Both the position numbers and the translations under genes were made by a program. DNA of 64,000 nt from Corythucha ciliata (Eukaryota > Arthropoda > Insecta > Hemiptera > Tingidae). This document shows, in pieces, positions 58,901 to 64,000 of the stretch. The notes under the pieces were generated by a model, which was given only the letters and a program-made list of their open reading frames with translations, made no database searches and had not been told where the DNA came from. Each line of letters opens with the position of its first letter. Within the stretch, counting starts at the first letter, position 1. The DNA lies in assembly GCA_038030265.1 (NCBI GenBank), contig CM075943.1:38998001-39062000 (forward strand), read 5' to 3'.

Positions 58901-59561
58901 CTCTTTCCAATGCCCATAGTTCGCAGATCTGACACTTTCGGAAAACAATTTCACGGGTTTGGCTCCTTCATAAAGCGAAATTTCTCGAGGTTGGCTCATA
59001 AGAGGTCCATTCTGCTGCTATCCAAGAGAGACAGAGAATGAGGAAAGGCATACCACTGTGTGATGCTATCCATTGAATGAGGAGAGGAAGGCTGTGCGAC
59101 GTGGACCCCCCCCCCCCCCAAGAATTCACAATATTCGTAGTTTGTTGAGGAACGTTCAGTAGTATGCCTTTATAACAGTGGATTTCGCTATCGATAGTTA
59201 TTATAACGCTTAACAGATTAGGTAAGAAGTAAGGTAACAGTTAAAGAGTAACGGTTTAGGGTGCTGATTTCAGCCCGTTGGATGCTTTCGGTATCGTAAA
59301 CCCATTGGAGAAGAGTGAGAACTTCGAAACCATAGTTTTGAATGACCCCCAATCTATGAAGATACTTTTTGGCGGGGCTTATAGGTTTCTTTTTTTTTGT
59401 CTTCTCCATTTCAGGAGCCTAAAAAATTAGTCCGCTACCGCGACAATAAAATTGTCAGTCTTAAAGGGGAACGCTTCACTGAAATTAAAAAAGACGACGA
59501 GGAAGAGACGAAAAAATCATCGTCTGGAATCAAACCTCCTCGGCAAGCCAGGTATCATTGA
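46915..59561 (+). CDS. CUEDC2: CUEDC2, CUE domain-containing protein 2, 6 exons, 310 aa
   Basis: Exons: 46915-47006, 47093-47304, 53001-53185, 53255-53428, 53501-53623, 59415-59561; phases agree (933 nt). Family members bind ubiquitin through the CUE domain and act in ubiquitin-dependent control, such as NF-kappaB signalling and the spindle checkpoint in mammals. The N-terminus (SLFNFLMEHIPGAQISTIDE and ILEELGEETTGDVEEAFDAE) matches the conserved CUEDC2 start. An in-frame TGA just upstream of the ATG supports it. The CUE domain is in exon 4 (VLQEMFPGLSEIEVRHCLAI). The last exon encodes LVRYRDNKIVSLKGERFTEI and ends QARYH, like the vertebrate C-terminus. Introns 2 (5.7 kb) and 5 (5.8 kb) are inflated by transposons. 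A candidate AATAAA lies at 60277-60282. Confidence 0.93.
48110..48700. repeat. Family S1 degenerate array in CUEDC2 intron 2
   Basis: About a dozen mutated units such as CGTGGCTAAAAT, GAGAAAGTG and GCGCTAATTCATGG, with the same ~40-50-bp rhythm as 27240-29400. Here they lie outside any recognised element ends. Confidence 0.6.
49390..50036 (+). other. GC-rich segment with a 137-codon open frame
   Basis: Much more GC-rich than its surroundings and open from 49337 to 49750. The frame contains LFGFLPDVRTRLGRAKWFTL and AYGRLLAFSRAWLER before the stop. I recognise no domain. The abrupt composition change suggests a piece of foreign or retroelement DNA. The foldback element at 50040 has inserted at its right side, and similar GC-rich sequence resumes briefly after 51760. 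Confidence 0.4.
50335..50412 (+). CDS. 25-codon ORF in the foldback arm, Myb/MADF-like start
   Basis: Encodes MDWSREAVMTSLIIEYEMRE followed by CLYLY. The reverse complement in the opposite arm (about 51387-51464, minus strand) encodes the same peptide with two changes (T to A, Y to H). The W, the following hydrophobic helix and the 'EY--RE-LY' ending resemble the first helix of Myb/SANT-like or MADF DNA-binding domains found in transposon accessory proteins. It may be the 5' stub of a lost gene. Confidence 0.4.
   Translation: MDWSREAVMTSLIIEYEMRECLYLY
50815..51010 (-). repeat. Dispersed repeat family R1, copy 3 (inverted)
   Basis: Reverse complement of the blocks in copies 1 and 2: GCCGTCCGGGCCATATCTTG, GGTCTAGTTGGTCCTAACAT and GTTTGATCAAATAACTCCCT. 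It lies in the centre of the foldback element, so it was either captured or inserted there. Confidence 0.65.
53255..53428 (+). other. CUEDC2: CUEDC2 exon 4: CUE ubiquitin-binding domain
   Basis: Residues ~164-221. The MFP motif (QEMFPGL) starts helix 1 and the helix-3 signature is present as AAQLVL. Both contact ubiquitin in CUE domains. The exon boundaries are in phase 0 on both sides. Confidence 0.92.
54792..54830. repeat. hAT-like terminal fragment in CUEDC2 intron 5
   Basis: CAGGGCCGTTTCTAGCC followed by TTTTAGCGTGGGCCCCCTAA resembles a hAT end. No matching inverted end was found nearby, so it is a solo fragment. Confidence 0.35.
55305..56822. mobile_element. TA-flanked element with ~330-bp inverted arms
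   Basis: Ends are GTCCAGTCAAA and TTTGACTGGAC, each next to TA (55303-55304 and 56823-56824), as for Tc1/mariner-type insertion. The arms (~55305-55650 and ~56500-56822) are diverged inverted copies. Shared blocks include CAAAAATCTCGTC, GATCCAACAAAA-TTCCTTGTGCGTTTTGAGAAAATC and a CAATTGACCCAGCCGTTTC block. The centre has no recognisable transposase. A solo TAGTCCAGTCAAA occurs near 26130. The element lies in CUEDC2 intron 5. Confidence 0.78.
56880..57725. repeat. Mixed repeats: S2 array, MITE and TCAGGGAA fragment
   Basis: Family S2 units (ACGAAATTTACTC, AGTTGACTCCCAAAAA and similar) run from 56880 and are interrupted by the MITE at 57126-57352. They resume to about 57600, where a fragment with GTCAGGGAATTTTCTAAAAC and AAAAGTCAGGGAATTTCGTG, in the opposite sense to 22945-23015, follows. 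An A-tract of 20 lies near 57019. Confidence 0.5.
57126..57352. mobile_element. MITE-like element with inverted arms
   Basis: The left arm (GATTCCGGTATCTGATTCCC, then GTATCGAGGATACTAAAAATAC) is the reverse complement of the right arm (GTATTTTTAGTATCCTCGATACGGGAACCGGATACCGGAATC). A third, partial copy lies between them (GTATCCGATACCGGAATC). The right end, read outward, is GCGCTTTCACACTTCAG. No coding content. Confidence 0.65.
58560..58990. repeat. Family S2 degenerate array in CUEDC2 intron 5
   Basis: Successive units of ~45 bp with blocks such as ACCAATATCGCGGGGGTGGC, ACCGATTTCGTGGGTCTGG and ACAATATTTCGTGGGGTTGG, each followed by a CTC-TT-AAA block. It is the best-preserved stretch of family S2 in the window. 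Confidence 0.6.
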
Positions 59562-59747
59562 TTACAGGTGATCTCTCGCTTGCTTCAAACCGTTGCGTCC
59601 TCTTGACATATGTATTACGTAGCATTTCCTGCTACCTAGCGAATCTTATTAAGTTATTGTCCCTTTGTTTCAAAAGGTAACATTTCTTTATCGGTGAAAA
59701 TTAATTTCCTTATGAATTGCGAGACTCCGAGTCGGTGACAATTGTTG

Positions 59748-59748
<1 letters not shown>

Positions 59749-59793
<45 letters not shown>
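59749..59793. repeat. Homopolymer tract of 45 T
   Basis: Uninterrupted thymidines downstream of the CUEDC2 stop. Read on the minus strand it is a poly(A) run, as would terminate a retroposed sequence inserted antisense, but no retroposon body was recognised beside it. Length in the assembly may be inexact. Confidence 0.8.
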
Positions 59794-60276
59794 CAACTTT
59801 GGAATGTGTTCATTTTCAAAAATTTTTTTTCATGACTTATTTATTTTATTTTTATTTTTAGAGAACTGACGGTCAGTATGAGTGGTCATTAAAAAAATGT
59901 TGGATCTGTTGAGCTCGTACTAATATCTTATTGCACAGATCTAAAAAAAATTAAATATTTATTATCGGTCCTTTCCGTAGTCTCACGACCCCCGTACTAT
60001 TTTATAAATTAACCGTTTATAAATTAAGTGTTAGAATTCATATTAAGAATTCATATTCAAATTAAGGCTTAGAAATCATAGTCAGTATTGCCCGATGAGC
60101 CCAGGATTTTAAATAATTAAATACCACTAGATCTAGCGATATTAATTTAGCTTTAAAGTTTAAATCACTTTTTCGTGGGCGCGTAGTAAAAAATGGAACT
60201 GACCGGAGCCCCCATCCGGCCAAAAAATTCATTGTGTTTTACGGTGCGTTTTTCCTCTCCTTTATCCGATAAGTGC

Positions 60277-60282
60277 AATAAA
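60277..60282 (+). terminator. CUEDC2: Candidate poly(A) signal of CUEDC2
   Basis: AATAAA about 715 bases downstream of the stop, after the poly(T) tract. An earlier weaker ATTAAA lies near 59951. The actual 3' end cannot be decided from sequence. Confidence 0.35.
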
Positions 60283-62757
60283 ATGGTGAAGTGCATGAAT
60301 TTGTTCCCAATGAAAGTGACTATCAGGTGAATTAGTCGCTTTTGGTCTCATTAGTGTGTGTGTGCGTGTGGCAAGTGTTTGTCAGTACTGGAATCTCGGA
60401 AAGGTTTTTTGTGTTTTCCACTGTTCCTCCCTATGCTGTTTTTATAGGGATTGGTGGCGTGAAGGGAATATTAATTCCCTTCATTGTTCACTGCGATTGT
60501 TTTGTTCACTCCTAAAATTTGTCGTTGACAAAATTGTGATATTGAAAAAGAAATTATAATTTCATGCACAAGCATCCATCTACTACAATTGTAGTGTAAT
60601 TATGAAGATCGTGTGCTATTAGACTTAATTCGTAACATTTGCTGCTTTTATCTCGACTTTTTTATATTTATATTTCATGCTCGCGTGTGCACCAATTTCA
60701 AGAGTGAAACTACGTTCTCTGTTCACTTAACTCCTATTTATCTTAAGGTTAGTTTGAAATCAAGTTTAGAGTTTTCCCCATTTAAAAAATATTTATTTTA
60801 TAACTTTAAAAAAGTTTTATTTGACTGATGCAGCTTTATATAGACTTATTTCTTTGTTTATAATGGTATGTCAGCGTTGATTGTTATTTATTCAAAGAAT
60901 TATGACGTTTCCTATAATTTATGTTAAGGTTTTTGTGACTTTTTTTTTATAGCAGAAAATTGAGCCATCAAAGAAAAGAGGCTGTTGAGTGTGAGTGAAC
61001 TTGTCAGTTTCGTGGTAAGTTCCTCGCGTTTGAACTTGTTCCCCAGGGTTTCTTCCCCTAAAAATTGGTTGAATCCCCCCCCCCTTCTAGATGTTCTGCC
61101 CTTTCTATGGTCCTCAGAATTGTTTTAATTTATTAATACATGGGGGGGGGATATGTATCTAAAAGAACAATTTATATTCGATTTTATAGGTTTAGCCGAA
61201 TGTTTATTCAGTGAAAATGTCCACCATCATCCATTAACAAATTGTACCATTTTGTGGGTAGCACCCGTTTTTTTATTTATTTAAAAAAACGATGTGCATA
61301 AAGATCTCATACTTAGCTTATAAAAGAACCTAGAAGATGAAAAAAACAAACTGTGGCTTGTAGACTATCTATTACAAGTTTCCTTTAACTTGAAGTTTTT
61401 CATACGATTTTGATTTTCCTGTAAGTTCCTTCGAACATGCCAGGAGGGCTCTGCAAGAATAGGATTGTCTGTAGAGCTGACCAGCAAGTGGGTCAAGTGA
61501 CAGAGGAGTACATTTCGGTGGGAGTTGCAGGTACAAAAATGGTTTATAAACGAGTAATCACCTGGTTATTTTTGTTTACAGCAGATGCCACTGGAGGAAA
61601 AGTAGGTATTGTACTGGTCCGGAGTGCTGAATATGGCTAAGGACACTCCATTGATGAGAAGAAAACATCGACGAGAGAGTTAATTTTGCCGCCGATTTGG
61701 AAGAGCGTTGGTCAGCGTTTATCGGGACTAAAACGCGAAGACCTTTGTAAGTTAGTTGGATGACACATGGGAAATGGGATCATGATGAACTGATTTTACA
61801 AACGACATGACGCTCTTTCTAGGCAGAAGAAGTGCAGGACATCATACCATCGACTGTGTTGACTGTGTGGGTGGGGTAGAATGGTAAAGGTGTCGTTAGG
61901 CCAACATCGGTGCGTTCTTTTGTGAGTAAATAGTTCGTAGTGTGATCGCGAGTTGTATATGTGCCATCAGTGAAAAAGGATTTCAGAAATTATCCATTTG
62001 GCGAGAAAGGGCCGATGACTTCGCCTAAAACACAAATAGGACGAAATTGTAACCACTTTGCCTAACGCAGAGCGGTGAAATGGGTCCCAGTGGCATAGAA
62101 GAATGGTGAGTCTTGTTGTTTTCCTGTTCCTAAAAGTTTGAAGAAACCACGACGCGACGTTTCCTGAAAATGTGGTGCTTTGCATAAAACAGAGTCAACT
62201 TTCGCCCCCCACCCGTTTATGGTTTTTCAAATTGTGCAAAACACACCTTTAGTGACATTGAGACGGAAACCGCATATTTTCACGTTCGTCCTCGTACTGA
62301 GCATAGTCAGGTAGGGAAAATGCGATCTCCCTTCACACAAATCTCAGGTATAGAAGAAGCATTGTAATCATTCATGAGAATTGGACATTTTTTGCATCTA
62401 AAATCAAGAATTTTACTTTCCTGAGACGATTCAGAGCTTTTAAAAGAATGTGCGCGAAATTTCCAAAACCAGCCGACCGTTTTTCATGATAATTCAAAGG
62501 TACTTGTGTAAACCGGTAGATTTACCTACGGCCGGTTACTATGCAGTCCAAAACGACTGCTTCGAGACATTGTGAGAGTGGACGAGAGGGATGAATCAGA
62601 GACTCTTGCTTGCTTTAACACAACGTTAATTTTAATTTATTTGAATCACAACTTATTAAAAAGAAAATGCGTCAATTCGTGGATTATGATACACATTCCA
62701 GGCCAAAAGTGAGAAAAACGCTAGTGTGTAGGTCTTTGGCCAAATCCGCGACTAAAT

Positions 62758-63162
62758 GTTCCGACAGCAGCCTGTCGGGAAAAGTGTATTTCATTCATGC
62801 GACAATCGAGTCAAACCTCATAAGTTAGAGCGATATCAATCAACTGTGAATGGCATTTAGGCCGTGGTATATAGAAAGTGAAAACCATAAAATCGTGTTT
62901 CTTTTTACCGCAGGCCCCTTTTTAGGCACCAACTGAGGGGGAACAAAATGATGAAAATGAAAAATGAAACAGAGTCGGTTTGGTTGCCCATACGATACGA
63001 TATGGGAAGGTGGACTCTTGTTAGAGGAGTTACTTGCAATTAAAATCTTCATCCCGGCCTAAATTTCATTCATAATTGATTGATATCGTTCTAACTTATG
63101 AGGTTTGACTCGATTGTCGCATGAATGAAATGCACTTTTCCCAACAGGCTGCTGTCGGAACA
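62758..63162. mobile_element. MITE, ~405 bp, TGTTCCGACAGCAGCC ends
   Basis: The left end TGTTCCGACAGCAGCCTGT and the right end ACAGGCTGCTGTCGGAACA are inverted. Pairing continues through TTTCATTCATGCGACAATCG, AGTCAAACCTCATAAGTTAG and a GATATCAATCAA block, giving arms of ~100 bp. The interior has no recognised coding. The target duplication is unclear (possibly AAA). Confidence 0.75.
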
Positions 63163-63190
63163 AAACTTTTTTCAGATTACGTTAATTTTC

Positions 63191-63219
63191 AGATCAGTTA
63201 CGAACGTAACTGATCAGGA
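63191..63219. repeat. Short palindrome
   Basis: CAGATCAGTTACG is followed directly by its near reverse complement AACGTAACTGATCAG. It could form a compact hairpin. It lies just outside the MITE ending at 63162; no function is assigned. Confidence 0.5.
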
Positions 63220-63356
63220 ACAATTCACCCATCAGGAACGATTCATCTGGATCACGAACTCGTCCGTCATATTCACGCTATTAATTTTTAGACCAAATTT
63301 GGTTGCCCTGAGTCAAAAATTGCGACCGTGATCGTGCTAACAAGCGAGGGGCCATA

Positions 63357-63882
63357 TACAGGGTGTTTCAGGACGAATGCCGCATATTTTAATATGTTAT
63401 AGTAATAAGTAATTGCGCCCAAAATCACCCTATTGACATAGGGTCGCAAATTATTTCTCTTGAAGTTACAGGCACATTTGTGTATTTTTAGCCACTTGCT
63501 GTTTTTCCTCTAAAAAGTCGTTACAACAACATTACAATTGGCGAACAATTTTCACTATGATCACTTGGTCAAAAACTGGCGTTGACGTACACAGAAAAAT
63601 TCGAAAACGCCTCTTTCTTCATTTTTAAAGAATTACTGAAATTTTTGGAGGCAACTAAAATGATGTTGATCGACATTTCCTGAAGTAAAATTGTGTGATC
63701 TTTCCAAAAACGTCAGCAGTTTAAGGGTAAAAAAAGAGGTTTAGTCGTTGTAACGACTAAAGTGCCTGTAACTTCAAGAGAAATTATTTGCTACCCTATG
63801 TTAATAGGGTGATTTTGGTCGCAATTACTTAGTACTACAACATATTGAAATATACGGCATTCGTCCTGAAACACCCTGTGTA
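63357..63882. mobile_element. MITE with ACAGGGTGTTTCAGGACGAA ends, TA target
   Basis: Left end TACAGGGTGTTTCAGGACGA and right end TCGTCCTGAAACACCCTGTG are inverted. Arms of ~120 bp also share AATCACCCTATT and AATTATTTCTCTTGAAGTTA blocks, and TA-rich flanks are present. Length is ~525 bp. Ends of the ACAGGGTGTTTC type are common in arthropod mariner-derived MITEs. Confidence 0.75.
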
Positions 63883-63898
63883 TATTCCTTTTTTTTAC

Positions 63899-64000
63899 AT
63901 ATACAGAGTGATTCAAGAGGAATGTGATAAACTTACACAGGTGATAGTGCGTACCTGGACGCACAAAAAACGTCATATAGACGCATAGCCGAAAATGCTT
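63899..64000. mobile_element. Start of a second related MITE, cut by the window end
   Basis: TACAGAGTGATTCAAGAGGA resembles the left end of the element at 63357 and is again preceded by TA. Only ~100 bases are in the window, so its other end cannot be seen. Confidence 0.4.

Larger units (their letters stand above)
59562..62757. other. CUEDC2 3' UTR and downstream intergenic DNA
   Basis: The 3' UTR probably ends after 60282. A pure run of 45 thymidines (59749-59793) lies inside it. From 60300 to 62650 the DNA is AT-rich. A small two-exon frame at 61437 was considered and not accepted. A family S1 fragment lies near 62650-62760. Confidence 0.5.

Noticed and set aside
61437..61634. Possible small two-exon gene starting MPGGLCKNRIVC
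   Set aside because: An ATG frame, a GTACAA donor and a TTTACAG acceptor can be joined to ~50 residues. There is no family resemblance and no supporting neighbours, and the frame ends at once. Chance is more likely.

Overview
This is nuclear DNA of an animal, most likely an arthropod (possibly hemipteran or another repeat-rich lineage; this is an inference). The coding sequence is split into short exons with GT-AG introns, the orthologues are metazoan, and most of the intergenic and intronic DNA consists of transposon debris. Nothing bacterial is present, and no rRNA, intact tRNA gene or CRISPR array was seen.

I assembled four protein-coding genes exon by exon; intron phases agree across all of them. 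(1) 2960-9796 (+): a complete 28-exon gene for a predicted 1504-residue single-pass receptor. It has a signal peptide, cysteine motifs, a REJ (receptor for egg jelly) module, a GPS motif, a further ectodomain, one membrane helix and a short tail, an architecture like sea urchin suREJ1 and unlike polycystin-1. (2) 13558-18886 (-): twenty exons of the RBM26/RBM27 (fly swm) RNA-binding protein, lacking only the first coding exon. (3) 33109-40390 (+): a PAT1/PATL1 mRNA-decapping scaffold, 12 exons, 576 residues. (4) 46915-59561 (+): CUEDC2, 6 exons, 310 residues. Two exons of an unidentified (+) gene begin at 41063. The genes appear functionally unrelated apart from two in mRNA metabolism (RBM26/27 and PATL1).

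The rest is mobile or repetitive DNA. A small LTR-type element with a broken gag lies at 10093-11663. A probable 5.2-kb hAT element (25951-31116) carries a second hAT element nested inside it (26505-29758, with a perfect 8-bp target duplication and a transposase remnant). A PIF/Harbinger-like element is at 42641-44444, a long-armed foldback element at 50040-51757, and a TA-flanked element with ~330-bp arms at 55305-56822. There are also many MITE-like inverted repeats and two families of degenerate short-period arrays. Several elements sit in long introns of PATL1 and CUEDC2.

The most interesting items are the REJ receptor, whose GPS lacks the usual cleavage tripeptide and is followed by ~150 extracellular residues, the nested hAT pair, and the foldback element whose arms both preserve a 25-codon ORF. 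All calls were made by reading the sequence; no database search was run.
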